Notes: generated from the letters alone by a model not told the origin. DNA of 64,000 nucleotides from Polaribacter sp. IC066 (GCF_007997085.1 NZ_VORR01000013.1:1-64000); one strand, 5' to 3'; numbered from the stretch's first letter, positions 1 through 9,405 are shown. Translations and numbers: made by a program.

Positions 1-123
1 GCACAATATTTTGCTAGAATTAGAGGATATATTACAACGCTCAAAAAAAATAAACAAAAAGTACTAGAAAATATTCAGCTTGCTTTTAGCAAAAATCCGT
101 TCCTACCGGAAATGGCTGAATAG
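1..123 (+). CDS. Transposase C-terminus, partial (IS66-like)
   Basis: An open frame enters from the left edge and stops at 121-123, giving 40 residues. The tail carries YFARIRGYI and LAFSKNPF, which resembles the end of IS66-family transposases (a short Arg-rich helix, then a Phe/Pro tail). The family call rests on recalled resemblance only. The start and catalytic core lie outside the window, so it cannot be judged intact or broken. It would place an insertion sequence directly upstream of the rhamnose operon. It could instead belong to another transposase family. Confidence 0.5.
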   Translation, partial: AQYFARIRGYITTLKKNKQKVLENIQLAFSKNPFLPEMAE

Positions 124-335
124 TTACCTTAAAAATATACTAAAAGAATTAGAATAATAAGAGAATCAATAGAAAATTATGAATAAAAAAAGAACACATT
201 TGCATTTTTAAATGAAAACAACTACATTTAAAAAATCATGGATTTGAGAAATTAAAAACTCCATGTAAATCTTTTTTTACTAAAAACTATCAACCTATTT
301 TATCACAACTTAAACGCTAAATAAAATATTTAATT
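124..335. other. Gap between transposase tail and rfbA
   Basis: AT-rich, 212 bp. I see no coding frame and no clear TAnnTTTG box. If the upstream gene is an insertion sequence, its right terminal repeat should lie here, but the other end is not in view for comparison. Confidence 0.4.
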
Positions 336-1232
336 ATGAAAGGAATCATATTAGCAGGCGGATCTGGAACCAGATTATATCCTCTAACAAAAGGAACATC
401 CAAGCAGCTGCTTCCCATTAACGATAAACCGATGATTTACTATCCATTATCAGTTTTAATGTTGGCAGGAATTAAAGAAATCTTAATTATATCTACTCCT
501 ATTGACTTGCCTAGATTTGAGCATTTATTGGGCGATGGAACTGATATTGGAATGCAATTCTCTTATAAAGAACAACCATCACCTGATGGATTAGCACAAG
601 CTTTTATTATTGGAGAAGAATTTATAGGAAATGATAATGTTTGTTTAGTACTTGGGGACAATATTTTTTATGGCTACGGATTTTCTAAAATTTTAGCCAA
701 TGCCGTTAAAACAATAGAGGAAACTAAAAAAGCTACGATTTTCGGATATTACGTGAAAGACCCTGAACGATACGGGGTGGTAAAATTTGATGCTACCGGA
801 AATGCGCTAAATATTGAAGAAAAACCTACAAACCCTCAAAGTAATTTTGCCGTAGTTGGTTTGTATTTTTATCCCAATAGTGTTGTGGAAATTGCCAAGA
901 ATGTGAAACCTAGTCATCGTGGTGAACTAGAAATAACAACCGTTAATCAAGAGTATCTGAAACAAGGAAACTTAAAAGTAGAACTTATGGGAAGAGGTTA
1001 CGCTTGGCTAGATACTGGTACGCACGAAAGTTTATTAGAAGCCTCAAATTATATACAAACTATTGAAAATAGACAAGGATTAAAAGTTGCTTGTTTAGAA
1101 GAAATAGCCTTTGAAAAGGGATATATTTCAAGAGAACAATTACTTAAATTGGCAGAACCCTTGAAAAAAAATGGATACGGGCAATATTTATTGCAAAGAG
1201 CAAACGAAAAAGGTGCACATGAAATTTATTAG
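336..1232 (+). CDS. rfbA: Glucose-1-phosphate thymidylyltransferase
   Basis: It makes dTDP-glucose from dTTP and glucose-1-phosphate, the first step of dTDP-L-rhamnose synthesis, in the cytoplasm. At 298 residues it has the usual RmlA length. The nucleotide-binding loop [11 protein letters not shown] is at residues 8-18, followed by the conserved SKQLLPI segment (22-28) and a VLGDNIFYG sugar-nucleotide motif near 105-113. It is the first gene of a four-gene operon, and its last 14 bases overlap the start of rfbC. The operon order is A-C-D-B. The product is probably used by glycosyltransferases elsewhere in the window. Confidence 0.97.
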   Translation: MKGIILAGGSGTRLYPLTKGTSKQLLPINDKPMIYYPLSVLMLAGIKEILIISTPIDLPRFEHLLGDGTDIGMQFSYKEQPSPDGLAQAFIIGEEFIGNDNVCLVLGDNIFYGYGFSKILANAVKTIEETKKATIFGYYVKDPERYGVVKFDATGNALNIEEKPTNPQSNFAVVGLYFYPNSVVEIAKNVKPSHRGELEITTVNQEYLKQGNLKVELMGRGYAWLDTGTHESLLEASNYIQTIENRQGLKVACLEEIAFEKGYISREQLLKLAEPLKKNGYGQYLLQRANEKGAHEIY

Positions 1233-1791
1233 AACATTAATACCAGATGTAATTATTTGTGAGCCCAATGTCTTTGGTGACGATAGAGGTTATTTTGTAG
1301 AAACTTTTAGAGAAGACAAGCTAGAAGAATTTTTAGGATTTAAAATTAATTTTTGCCAAGACAATGAATCTAAATCTACTTTTGGAGTTTTAAGAGGCCT
1401 ACACTACCAATTACCACCATTTTCGCAAACAAAGTTGGTAAGAGTATTAACAGGCAGCGTTTTAGATGTTGCCGTTGATATTAGAAAAGGTTCGAAAACT
1501 TTCGGAAAGCATGTTACTGTTGAATTAACAGGCGAGAATAAAAAACAAGTACTTGTACCTCGAGGATTTGCTCATGGATTTTTAGTGTTGAGTAAAGAAG
1601 CTACATTTGCCTATAAAGTAGACAATTATTATAGCCCTGAATGTGACCGAGGAATCGCTTTTAATGACCCATCTTTAAATATTGACTGGAAGATACCGGT
1701 TGAAAAAATGCAATTATCAGCTAAAGACAAAAAACAACCTCTATTTGAAGATGCGACGCATTTTGAAGATTTAATTTCATTATATGATTAA
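1219..1791 (+). CDS. rfbC: dTDP-4-dehydrorhamnose 3,5-epimerase
   Basis: It epimerises dTDP-4-dehydro-6-deoxyglucose at C3 and C5, the third step of dTDP-rhamnose synthesis. I chose the ATG at 1219, preceded by AAAGGTG, giving 190 residues that begin [12 protein letters not shown] start at 1171 would add a 16-residue tail unlike the family. The RmlC core LRGLHYQ contains the catalytic base His62, and a Tyr in AYKVDNYY (about 132) matches the catalytic Tyr. It overlaps rfbA by 14 bases and rfbD by 8, so translation is probably coupled. Confidence 0.96.
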   Translation: MKFIRTLIPDVIICEPNVFGDDRGYFVETFREDKLEEFLGFKINFCQDNESKSTFGVLRGLHYQLPPFSQTKLVRVLTGSVLDVAVDIRKGSKTFGKHVTVELTGENKKQVLVPRGFAHGFLVLSKEATFAYKVDNYYSPECDRGIAFNDPSLNIDWKIPVEKMQLSAKDKKQPLFEDATHFEDLISLYD

Positions 1792-2641
1792 TATACTAAT
1801 AACAGGTGCTAACGGACAATTAGGTTCTGAACTTAAAGCATTAGAACAAACATATGCTACTTATAATTTCCATTTCACAGATTATAAGGAATTAGATATT
1901 ACAAATCATGCTGCTGTTGATGCTTTTGTAAAAGCAGCTAATATTTCAGTTATTATAAACTGTGCAGCACACACAGCTGTTGATAAAGCAGAGACTGACA
2001 AAGAAATGTCAACTAAACTGAATCATTTAGCTGTTGAAAATTTTGCAAAAATTGCCAAGACCAACAACATTCAATTAATCCATATTTCAACGGATTATGT
2101 TTTTGATGGTACCAATCATATTCCATATTCAGAAGATGATAAGACAAACCCTCAAAGTGTATACGGTAGTACAAAATTAGCGGGCGAACAAGCGATGCAA
2201 AAAATTAACCCTGCAAACTCAATTATTATCCGTACCTCTTGGGTGTATTCTAATTTTGGAAATAATTTTGTAAAAACAATGCTCCGTTTGGCGAATGAAA
2301 GAGATGAATTAGGAGTAATTTTAGATCAAGTAGGAACACCAACTTATGCCAGAGATTTGGCAAAACTGCTTTTAGAAATCATTCCAAAAATAAATAATAC
2401 AAATGTAGAGGTGTATCATTTTTCTAATAAAGGTGTTTCAAGTTGGTATGATTTTGCAAAAGCAATTTTCGATTTAAAGGAGATTGATATAAAATTAAAT
2501 GCGATTGAAACATCACAATATCCAACCGCTGCAAAAAGACCATTTTACAGTGTTTTAAATAAGAATAAAATAGAAAACACGTTTCAATTAGAAATTCCTT
2601 ATTGGAGAGATTCTTTAAAAGAGTGTTTAAAAAAATTATAA
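1784..2641 (+). CDS. rfbD: dTDP-4-dehydrorhamnose reductase
   Basis: It is the NAD(P)H-dependent last step, giving dTDP-L-rhamnose. The 285-residue extended SDR has the Rossmann motif GANGQLG at 8-14, STDYVFDG at about 102-109, and the catalytic Tyr127/Lys131 pair in VYGSTK. It overlaps the end of rfbC by 8 bases and is followed after 54 bases by rfbB in the same operon. No irregularities were seen. Confidence 0.96.
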   Translation: MINILITGANGQLGSELKALEQTYATYNFHFTDYKELDITNHAAVDAFVKAANISVIINCAAHTAVDKAETDKEMSTKLNHLAVENFAKIAKTNNIQLIHISTDYVFDGTNHIPYSEDDKTNPQSVYGSTKLAGEQAMQKINPANSIIIRTSWVYSNFGNNFVKTMLRLANERDELGVILDQVGTPTYARDLAKLLLEIIPKINNTNVEVYHFSNKGVSSWYDFAKAIFDLKEIDIKLNAIETSQYPTAAKRPFYSVLNKNKIENTFQLEIPYWRDSLKECLKKL

Positions 2642-2695
2642 AAATAGTATTCTAGGTTTTTCAAAGAATTTATTTTAAATAAAAAAACAAAAAAG

Positions 2696-3757
2696 ATGAA
2701 GAGTAAAAATATTTTAGTGACTGGCGGAGCCGGTTTTATAGGCTCACATTTAGTACGTTTATTAGTAAATAAATATCCTGAATGCAACATTATAAACATG
2801 GATGTATTAACGTATGCCGGAAATTTAGCCAATTTAAAGGATGTGGAAGACAAACCAAACTACACGTTTGTAAAATGTGATATTTGTGATTTTGAAAAAG
2901 TAAAAGATGTTTTTACAAATCATAAAATAGACCATGTTATTCATTTAGCCGCAGAATCTCATGTAGACCGCTCCATTATAGATCCGTTTTCATTTGCCCA
3001 AACCAATATTATGGGAACTTTAAGTTTGTTACAAAATGCAAAATTTGCTTGGGAAGGCAATTTTAAAGGCAAATTATTTTACCATGTTTCTACCGACGAA
3101 GTTTATGGTTCTTTAGGTGATAAAGGTTTCTTTTTAGAAACAACAGCCTACGATCCACACTCTCCTTATTCAGCTTCTAAAGCATCTTCCGATCACTTTG
3201 TAAGAGCTTTTCATGATACTTACGGACTACCAACTGTTATTTCTAACTGTTCTAATAACTATGGATCCTACCAATTTCCAGAAAAATTAATACCGCTATT
3301 TATCAATAATATTTGTAACAACAAACCTTTACCTGTCTATGGCAAAGGAGAGAATATTCGTGATTGGTTGTTTGTAAACGACCATGCAAGTGCTATTGAT
3401 ACTATTTTTAGTAATGGAAAATTAGGAGATACGTACAACATCGGTGGTTTTAATGAATGGAAAAATATTGATTTGATCAAAGTATTAATTGAAACTACAG
3501 ATCGGTTACTAGGCAGACCAAAAGGTACTTCTGATACATTAATTACCTATGTAACCGACCGTGCTGGCCATGATTTACGTTATGCTATTGATGCGACCAA
3601 ATTAAAAAATGAACTAGGATGGGAACCCTCTTTACAATTTGAGGAAGGGATTGAAAAAACGGTAAAATGGTATTTAGAGAATAAAGAGTGGATGGAAAAC
3701 ATTACTTCAGGAGCTTATGAACAGTATTATGCAGATATGTATACTACATCCAAATAA
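2696..3757 (+). CDS. rfbB: dTDP-glucose 4,6-dehydratase
   Basis: It converts dTDP-glucose to the 4-keto-6-deoxy sugar, the second step of the rhamnose pathway. The extended SDR of 353 residues has the NAD loop GGAGFIG at 10-16, the STDEVYG motif with Thr133-Asp134-Glu135 that distinguishes dehydratases, and the Tyr158/Lys162 catalytic pair in YSASK. It is the last gene of the operon, and a hairpin with a long loop follows its stop. Confidence 0.96.
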   Translation: MKSKNILVTGGAGFIGSHLVRLLVNKYPECNIINMDVLTYAGNLANLKDVEDKPNYTFVKCDICDFEKVKDVFTNHKIDHVIHLAAESHVDRSIIDPFSFAQTNIMGTLSLLQNAKFAWEGNFKGKLFYHVSTDEVYGSLGDKGFFLETTAYDPHSPYSASKASSDHFVRAFHDTYGLPTVISNCSNNYGSYQFPEKLIPLFINNICNNKPLPVYGKGENIRDWLFVNDHASAIDTIFSNGKLGDTYNIGGFNEWKNIDLIKVLIETTDRLLGRPKGTSDTLITYVTDRAGHDLRYAIDATKLKNELGWEPSLQFEEGIEKTVKWYLENKEWMENITSGAYEQYYADMYTTSK

Positions 3758-3761
3758 GGTA

Positions 3762-3822
3762 AAAAAACACTCTGCTTAAGAGCATGAAGTGTCGAGCAAC
3801 CTCAATTATAAAGAGTGTGTTT
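3762..3822 (+). terminator. Probable terminator after rfbB
   Basis: AAAACACTCT pairs with AGAGTGTGTTTT (one 2-base bulge) around a loop of about 38 bases that holds a small GCTTAAGAGC inner fold. It lies just after the rfbB stop and ends in T residues. The large loop makes it a weak call. Confidence 0.4.
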
Positions 3823-3941
3823 TCTTGCTATATTTTTGATTTTCTTGCCTTTTAAATACTTTTTTACATCTTATTCATAGCATACAGTCCAACTGAATTA
3901 ATAACTAAATTCAAGTTATAAATCATTAAAATACTTTAAAA

Positions 3942-4562
3942 ATGAAGCACATAAAGAATTTAGTTTTTGATTTAGGAGGTGTCATTATGAATTTAGATGT
4001 TCCTAAAACCATTGCGGCTTTTAAAGAATTAGGCATTACCGATCTTGTTAATAGTACTGGTCATGCGTATCAGCATTCTTTTTTTTACGAATTTGAAGTT
4101 GGTGAAATCTCTGAAGAATCGTTTTTGGAGTCATTACTTCAATTATCAGATCAAACTCCTAGTTACCAAGAAATAAAAAAAGCTTGGAATGAGATGATTT
4201 TAGAAATGCCAGCAGCGCGTATCGCTTTTTTAAACAACCTAAAACCAAAGTACAATCTTTACCTTTTAAGCAATACCAATAGCATACATCAAAAAAAATA
4301 TTTAGATCATTTTAAAAATCAACATAAAACCTCATTTAATAAGATTTTTAAAAAAGCATACTATTCTCATGAAATCGGAATTAGAAAACCAGACGCAGCT
4401 ATATTTCAATACATTTTAAAAGACAGTAATTTAAAAGCAGAAGAAACACTTTTTTTAGATGATTCTATAGCAAATGTAAAAGCTGCCGAAACATTAGGCA
4501 TCAAAACATTTCATGTACAGAATTATAATGTAACGAATGTTTTAGAACTTTTAAAGAACTAA
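3942..4562 (+). CDS. HAD-superfamily phosphatase (HAD-IA, YihX-like)
   Basis: Predicted cytoplasmic phosphatase of 206 residues. The nucleophile is Asp10 in VFDLGGV; Gly in place of the second motif-I Asp is normal for the YihX/epoxide-hydrolase-like branch. Motif II is LLSNTN (Ser110), motif III has Lys149 in IRKPD, and motif IV is FLDDS (Asp173/Asp174). An alpha-helical cap lies between residues 20 and 90. The substrate is unknown; relatives act on sugar phosphates. It stands alone, about 180 bases after the rhamnose operon. Confidence 0.85.
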   Translation: MKHIKNLVFDLGGVIMNLDVPKTIAAFKELGITDLVNSTGHAYQHSFFYEFEVGEISEESFLESLLQLSDQTPSYQEIKKAWNEMILEMPAARIAFLNNLKPKYNLYLLSNTNSIHQKKYLDHFKNQHKTSFNKIFKKAYYSHEIGIRKPDAAIFQYILKDSNLKAEETLFLDDSIANVKAAETLGIKTFHVQNYNVTNVLELLKN

Positions 4563-4964
4563 AAACTACTTAAACCATTATTTAAAATGTAAATTAAGTT
4601 GATTTTTATCTATTGTTTCATATTCCTAAAACCTTGTGAACGAACACAAAACATGAAATTAAAAGACAATATTAAGATGACAAGTTTTCGAAAAGCCCGA
4701 GTAATTTAAATTAAGAACCTATATTAATTTTAGAAAATATTTTAGCATTCTAAAAATGAAACAAGCAGCAAATACGTATGTTTTTGCTCTTACTACTTTT
4801 TAATATCGATGTATCTTCAGAAATAAACTGTTGATTGATGAAACAATAAAGCGATTCTTTAAAATTAGACTTGTTTAAGAGTCCAAAAGAATATAAATTA
4901 GCTTCAGTTAAAGAAAATTTATTCAAAACAGATCTATTTTTTAATTCATTGGGTTTGATGCAAT
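4563..4964 (+). other. Gap of 402 bp, possible gene remnant
   Basis: No intact gene is visible. A plus-strand frame from an ATG at 4778 begins with a hydrophobic run (MFLLLLLFN), meets TGA at 4832-4834 and TAA shortly after, then stays open to a TAA just after 4986, overlapping the next gene. This could be a small decayed secreted protein or chance in AT-rich DNA. No promoter with both boxes was seen. Confidence 0.25.
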
Positions 4965-4982
4965 TTGAAAAAAAGTTACATA

Positions 4983-6041
4983 ATGAAGCTTAAAAATTTA
5001 AAAAAAACGAGTGCAAATATGTTAATTTTTATATTTTCCATTTTTATTATTAGTCTATTTATTAGTTGCAGAGCATCCAAGAATGTTTATTCAGGAGAAA
5101 TTTCTGATCATTTTAATGGCAAGAAGTTTGTAAATACCAATGGCAGTAAAGTAAACGGACTTAAAGATGTTTTTAAATTTCTACGAACTAGAGAGCCCGG
5201 AGAGTGGATTAAAAATTATGAAACCTATTCTAGAGACACACTCATAGAAAATAATAATACCGACAGTATCAAATTAATTTTCGTAAATCACAGCACATTC
5301 CTTATTCAGCTAGATACTTTAAACATTTTAACCGACCCAATTTGGTCAGACAGATGCAGCCCTGTACAATGGATGGGACCTAAAAGAAATAGACCTCCAG
5401 GAGTAACCTTTAAAAGTTTACCAAAGATAGATTTGGTCTTAATTAGTCATAATCATTATGACCATTTAGACAAAAACACAATTCTACAACTGCAAAAGGA
5501 ACACGCTCCTCAATTTGTTGTTCCACTAGGAGTATCACATTTCTTTAAAAAATTAGGAATCGATAATGTCATTGAAATTGATTGGAACGAAGAAATTGAG
5601 TTTAAATCTATCAAAATTAAAGGAACACCCGCAGTGCATTTTTCTAGCAGAGGTGCATTTGATAAAGATAAAACACTCTGGTGTGGCTACTTAATTGAAG
5701 GATCTAAAAAGATTTATTTTGCAGGAGATACCGCCTATGATGAACATATTTTTAAAAAAATTGGCAGTGAGAATCCGAATATAGATGTGTCCATTATTCC
5801 AATAGGTGCTTATAAACCCAATTGGTTTATGTCTTCAATTCATACCAATCCTAGTGAGGCAGTACAAATACATTTAGATTTAAAATCGAGAAAGTCTGTA
5901 GCTACACATTTTGGAACCTTTGCTTTGGCTGATGAAAGTCAGGGTGAGGCAGGCAAAGACCTAAAAATAGCACTACTTAAGAATAAAATTACCAACAATC
6001 AGTTTATAATTCCGGATGAAGGAATTTTCTATGAATTCTGA
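4983..6041 (+). CDS. MBL-fold hydrolase lipoprotein (NAPE-PLD/UlaG-like)
   Basis: Zinc-dependent metallo-beta-lactamase-fold hydrolase. From the ATG at 4983 it has a signal segment (residues 12-28) ending in LFISC, a lipobox with Cys29, so it is probably anchored outside the cytoplasm. The metal motif HNHYDHLD is at about 156-163, with further His and Asp ligands in AVHFSS, FAGDTAYD and THFGTF. The WMGPKRNRPPG segment is typical of the NAPE-PLD-like subgroup. An upstream in-frame TTG (4965) is a less likely start. The substrate is not known; relatives cleave phosphodiester or lactone bonds. Confidence 0.85.
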   Translation: MKLKNLKKTSANMLIFIFSIFIISLFISCRASKNVYSGEISDHFNGKKFVNTNGSKVNGLKDVFKFLRTREPGEWIKNYETYSRDTLIENNNTDSIKLIFVNHSTFLIQLDTLNILTDPIWSDRCSPVQWMGPKRNRPPGVTFKSLPKIDLVLISHNHYDHLDKNTILQLQKEHAPQFVVPLGVSHFFKKLGIDNVIEIDWNEEIEFKSIKIKGTPAVHFSSRGAFDKDKTLWCGYLIEGSKKIYFAGDTAYDEHIFKKIGSENPNIDVSIIPIGAYKPNWFMSSIHTNPSEAVQIHLDLKSRKSVATHFGTFALADESQGEAGKDLKIALLKNKITNNQFIIPDEGIFYEF

Positions 6042-6073
6042 TTATTTATAAATACTTTTAATTTCAATATATT

Positions 6074-7048
6074 TTACTTAAAAAAAGAATCTACAAACTC
6101 CACTTTATTAAAAACTTGCAAATCATCAATCCCTTCTCCTACTCCAATATATTTTACAGGAATTTTAAATTGATCAGAAATACCAATAACAACACCACCT
6201 TTTGCAGTTCCGTCTAATTTAGTAACGGCTAAAGAAGTAACTTCTGTTGCTAAAGTAAATTGTTTTGCTTGTTCAAAAGCATTTTGACCTGTAGAACCAT
6301 CTAAAACTAGTAAAACTTCATGAGGAGAATTATCGACCACTTTTTGCATTACACGTTTTATTTTAGTCAACTCGTTCATTAAATTCACTTTATTATGCAA
6401 ACGACCTGCAGTGTCGATAATTACGACATCTGCATCTTGATTTACTGCCGATTTTAGGGTATCAAAAGCCACAGAAGCAGGATCTGAACCCATTTCTTGA
6501 CGTACAATTGGCACATCTGTTCTGTCTGCCCAAACTTGTAATTGATCTATTGCTGCAGCTCTAAAGGTATCTGCTGCTCCTAAAACTACTTTTAATCCTT
6601 GTTTTTTAAACTGACTTGCTAACTTACCAATGGTAGTTGTCTTCCCGACTCCGTTTACACCAACAACCATTATAACATAAGGCGTTTTGTTGCCTTCTTT
6701 CGTTTGGGGTAAATCTGGAATTGTAAATTCGGTTTCATTACCTTTATTTGTTTCAGATAATAAACCTGCAATTTCTTCACGAAGAATAGAATTTAGTTCT
6801 TCTGTACCAACATATTTATCTTTTGCAACGCGCTCTTCAATTCTACTGATAATTTTAAGAGTTGTATTTACACCAACGTCGGAGGCTACTAAAACCTCTT
6901 CTAAATTATCTAAAACATCTTCATCTACTTTAGATTTTCCGGCAACAGCTTTTGATAATTTACCAAAGAAACTTTCTTTAGATTTCTCTAAACCTTTATC
7001 TAATGTTTCCTTTTTTTCTTTTGAAAATATATTTTTTAAAAAACTCAT
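6074..7048 (-). CDS. ftsY: Signal recognition particle receptor FtsY
   Basis: SRP receptor GTPase that docks ribosome-SRP complexes at the membrane. The 324 residues comprise a short charged N-terminus (no long acidic A domain, as in most Bacteroidota), an N domain, and a G domain with GVNGVGKTT (130-138), DTFRAAA (160-166), DTAGR (212-216), TKLDG (276-280) and GVGEG near the end. It is convergent with the preceding gene (32-base gap). Its RNA partner is encoded at 20084-20177. Confidence 0.97.
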   Translation of the reverse strand: MSFLKNIFSKEKKETLDKGLEKSKESFFGKLSKAVAGKSKVDEDVLDNLEEVLVASDVGVNTTLKIISRIEERVAKDKYVGTEELNSILREEIAGLLSETNKGNETEFTIPDLPQTKEGNKTPYVIMVVGVNGVGKTTTIGKLASQFKKQGLKVVLGAADTFRAAAIDQLQVWADRTDVPIVRQEMGSDPASVAFDTLKSAVNQDADVVIIDTAGRLHNKVNLMNELTKIKRVMQKVVDNSPHEVLLVLDGSTGQNAFEQAKQFTLATEVTSLAVTKLDGTAKGGVVIGISDQFKIPVKYIGVGEGIDDLQVFNKVEFVDSFFK

Positions 7049-7152
7049 AATTCGAGTTGTTGGTTTTTAGTTATTAGTATTTCCTTGTCTAATATGATGC
7101 CAAATTAATAATAGTCAATTTGGCAGATATTCAATTTATTGGCAAACAAGCT

Positions 7153-7263
7153 GCGTTAGGGATTGAAACGACATCCTTTTTGTTTTAAGATTTCTTTTTC
7201 AGAAATCTTAAAACAAAAAGATATAGTGAAAAGCCCGACCAAGCTTTTTCTGCTTGGTAACGC
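7153..7263. repeat. Palindromic repeat element (multi-hairpin)
   Basis: An outer pair GCGTTA (7153-7158) and TAACGC (7258-7263) encloses a perfect 20-bp stem (7176-7195 with 7201-7220, 5-base loop) and a second hairpin ACCAAGC/GCTTGGT (7238-7244 with 7252-7258). The flanks GGGATTGAAACG and AAGCCCGACC resemble a dispersed palindrome I recall from other Flavobacteriaceae genomes; that is memory, not a search. It sits between two minus-strand transcription units. A short related piece (GCGATGAAAGCGG) occurs near 40868. Confidence 0.65.
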
Positions 7264-7293
7264 CCAAAAATACGTAATTAAAAGGTATAAAAA

Positions 7294-7324
7294 AAAGCTA
7301 CTTTCTAAATTAGAAAGTAGCTTT
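7294..7324 (-). terminator. Rho-independent terminator of the rpmB-rpmG unit
   Basis: A perfect 15-bp stem (7294-7308 with 7310-7324, sharing a minimal loop) is followed on the minus strand by a U tract from the A run at 7289-7296. It lies 23 bases past the stop of the DUF4295 gene. Confidence 0.8.
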
Positions 7325-7346
7325 GATTTATTTTGTAAGTAAATGC

Positions 7347-7499
7347 TTATTTTTTTGCTAAAAAAGCGTCTACTGCTGTTGGATCCATGATTGATTCTAC
7401 AAAAGTGTAAGCACCAGATTTTGGAGACTTTACCATTTTTATAGCTTTACTTAATCTTTTAGAAGATGTTTGTAACGATGCTACTGTTTTTTTTGCCAT
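7347..7499 (-). CDS. Small DUF4295 protein (50 residues)
   Basis: A 50-residue basic protein beginning MAKKTVASLQ and ending AVDAFLAKK. Length, composition and position after rpmG match the DUF4295 family, which is found in Bacteroidota beside L28 and L33. The function is not established; its size, charge and constant linkage suggest a ribosome-associated protein (inference). It is 52 bases downstream of rpmG and is followed by a strong terminator, so it is the last gene of the rpmB-rpmG unit. Confidence 0.85.
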   Translation of the reverse strand: MAKKTVASLQTSSKRLSKAIKMVKSPKSGAYTFVESIMDPTAVDAFLAKK

Positions 7500-7551
7500 T
7501 GTGTAAATGTTTTAAATCTATGTGCTCTATTCGGAGTTCTAGATAATTTAA

Positions 7552-7734
7552 TTATTTAATTTCTTTGTGAACAGTCATTTTCTTTAAGACAGAATTGAAT
7601 TTCTTAATTTCCATTCTATCAGGACTGTTTTTCTTGTTCTTTGTAGTAATATACCTAGAAGTACCTCTTTCTCCTGAAGCTTTATGCTCTGTACATTCTA
7701 AAATTACCTGAACTCTGTTTCCTCTTTTTGCCAT
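7552..7734 (-). CDS. rpmG: 50S ribosomal protein L33
   Basis: Large-subunit protein of 60 residues beginning [12 protein letters not shown] and ending VHKEIK, with the family segment YITTKNKKN in the middle. It lacks the two CxxC zinc knuckles of C+ L33 paralogs, having only one Cys, so it is the zinc-independent form. It lies 26 bases downstream of rpmB and is co-transcribed with it. Confidence 0.95.
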   Translation of the reverse strand: MAKRGNRVQVILECTEHKASGERGTSRYITTKNKKNSPDRMEIKKFNSVLKKMTVHKEIK

Positions 7735-7760
7735 CTCTTTATAATTTTATGAGCTTTAAC

Positions 7761-8000
7761 TTATTTCGTTAAAAAACCGTTAGCTCTAGCTTCCTTTATT
7801 ACTGCGGAAACTCCTTTTTTATTGATATTTTTTAAAGCAGATGCAGATACTTTTAAAGTAATCCATTTATCTTCTTCTGGTATATAAAAACGCTTGGTCA
7901 TTAAATTAGCGTCAAATTTTCTTTTTGTTCTATTTAATGCTTTGGAAACGTTGTTTCCAACCATTGCTTTTTTACCTGTTAATTCACAAACTCTAGACAT
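7761..8000 (-). CDS. rpmB: 50S ribosomal protein L28
   Basis: Large-subunit protein of 79 residues. The N-terminus MSRVCELTGKKAMVGNNVS and the segment NRTKRKFDANL are diagnostic of L28. It is the first gene of a unit with rpmG and DUF4295, and a two-box flavobacterial promoter lies just upstream. No Cys zinc site beyond Cys5 is present. Confidence 0.96.
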   Translation of the reverse strand: MSRVCELTGKKAMVGNNVSKALNRTKRKFDANLMTKRFYIPEEDKWITLKVSASALKNINKKGVSAVIKEARANGFLTK

Positions 8001-8039
8001 CTTCTGGACAGTTTTATAGTGTTATCTCTAAACGAGGTG

Positions 8040-8070
8040 CAAACTTACAAATAAATCTCATTGTGAACAA
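8040..8070 (-). promoter_or_regulatory. Promoter of rpmB-rpmG-DUF4295
   Basis: On the minus strand, TTG (8070-8068), 20 bases, then TAAGTTTG (8047-8040). This fits the Bacteroidota primary sigma consensus (TTG, about 19 bases, TAnnTTTG) and lies 40 bases before the rpmB start. Confidence 0.65.
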
Positions 8071-8077
8071 AACTATT

Positions 8078-9325
8078 TTATGAATTTTTTAATATTTTTT
8101 TTTGTAATATTTCTAATGACTTGTTCACTGTTTTGTCAATAACCCTTCCTCGTGGCTTTCCGAAGTTAAATTCTTCTACAAAAACTTCGGTATCTGTTAC
8201 CAAAGCGATAAAAACAACACCTAAACTTTTATCTGTATCATCTATTGTTGGCCCGGCGTTTCCGGTTACGGCAAGTGCGTAATTAGTTTGTAATTTCTCT
8301 TTAGCCCCCTTTGCCATCTCTATAGCCACCTCTTTACTTACCACAGAATACTTTTCTATGGTTTTTAAAGAAACCCCTAATAAACTTACTTTTGTTTCTG
8401 CTGAATAGGCAACAAAACTGCCTTTATAATAGACCGATGCACCTGCAACAGAAACTAATATCGATGCTATTTTTCCGCCAGTTAAACTTTCTGCCGTGCA
8501 AATCGTTTTTCCGTTTTGAGTTAAAAGGGCGCCTATTTTATCCTCTATTTTTCCGCCCTCGTCAAAACCAGAGATAATATCTGGAATGAGTTTATACAGC
8601 GCTACTATTTGTTCTTGCAGTGTGTCTTCTAGTAATTTCTTATCATCGCCTTTGGCGGATAATCGCAACCGAACTCTACCGTAATTTGGTAAATAAGCCA
8701 ATTTTATAATGCTAGGTAAATTGTTTTCGAACTCTTCAATTCTTTCTGCTATTAAACTTTCTCCTTGCCCATAGGTCATTAATGTTTTATGAATGATAAA
8801 TGGCAGCTTAAATTGCTCTTGAATTCTTGGTAAAATTTCAGCAGTCATTAAACCTTTCATTTCATTTGGCACTCCTGGAAGCGACACAAATACAGTTTCA
8901 TTTTCGTAAAACCACATTCCTGGCGCTGTGCCGTACTCATTTTTTAAATAAGTAGCTTTTGTGGGTATCATGCCTTGTAGGCGGTTTAATTCACCAAAAG
9001 GGATGTCATATTTTGCGAACAACGTTTTAATATGATGCACAACGTCTTCGTTTAATGTTAAAGTGTCATTAAAATATTCCGCAATGGTATGTTTTGTAAT
9101 ATCATCTTTTGTAGGGCCCAATCCGCCGGTAATAATAACAAGATCTGCTCTTTCTTGTGCTTCTTTTAACGCATTTAAAATATGCTGCTTATCATCTTGA
9201 ATCGAAGAAATCTGATAGACAGAAACCCCAATTTTATTTAATTCAGTTCCTATCCATTGTGAATTTGTGTCTACAATCTGACCGATTAAAATTTCATCTC
9301 CAATGGTTATAATTTCTGCTTTCAT
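8078..9325 (-). CDS. cinA: CinA family nicotinamide-nucleotide amidohydrolase
   Basis: The 415-residue two-domain protein has an N-terminal MoCF/COG1058 domain (residues 1-170, with TGGLGPTKDD and SLPGVPNEM) linked to ADP-ribose pyrophosphatase activity in characterised CinA, and a C-terminal CinA domain (from about 255, with CTAESLTGG and AVTGNAGP) that deamidates nicotinamide mononucleotide. It is therefore a pyridine-nucleotide salvage enzyme. It lies 77 bases upstream of the rpmB promoter region's far side and is probably transcribed on its own. Confidence 0.93.
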   Translation of the reverse strand: MKAEIITIGDEILIGQIVDTNSQWIGTELNKIGVSVYQISSIQDDKQHILNALKEAQERADLVIITGGLGPTKDDITKHTIAEYFNDTLTLNEDVVHHIKTLFAKYDIPFGELNRLQGMIPTKATYLKNEYGTAPGMWFYENETVFVSLPGVPNEMKGLMTAEILPRIQEQFKLPFIIHKTLMTYGQGESLIAERIEEFENNLPSIIKLAYLPNYGRVRLRLSAKGDDKKLLEDTLQEQIVALYKLIPDIISGFDEGGKIEDKIGALLTQNGKTICTAESLTGGKIASILVSVAGASVYYKGSFVAYSAETKVSLLGVSLKTIEKYSVVSKEVAIEMAKGAKEKLQTNYALAVTGNAGPTIDDTDKSLGVVFIALVTDTEVFVEEFNFGKPRGRVIDKTVNKSLEILQKKILKNS

Positions 9326-9405
9326 TTGTTTGTTTTGAATTTTAGAACTGGCAGGTTTTAAAAGCCTGTCAGGTTTAAATATTTGCTTACACTAGTATTA
9401 AAGGA

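Noticed and set aside
2599..2853. Minus-strand frame of 84 codons opposite rfbD and rfbB
   Set aside because: It spans the ends of two clear genes on the other strand and shows no family motif.
6687..7070. Plus-strand frame of 127 codons opposite ftsY
   Set aside because: It is the mirror of a certain ftsY coding region; the Ser-rich translation is typical of antisense frames.
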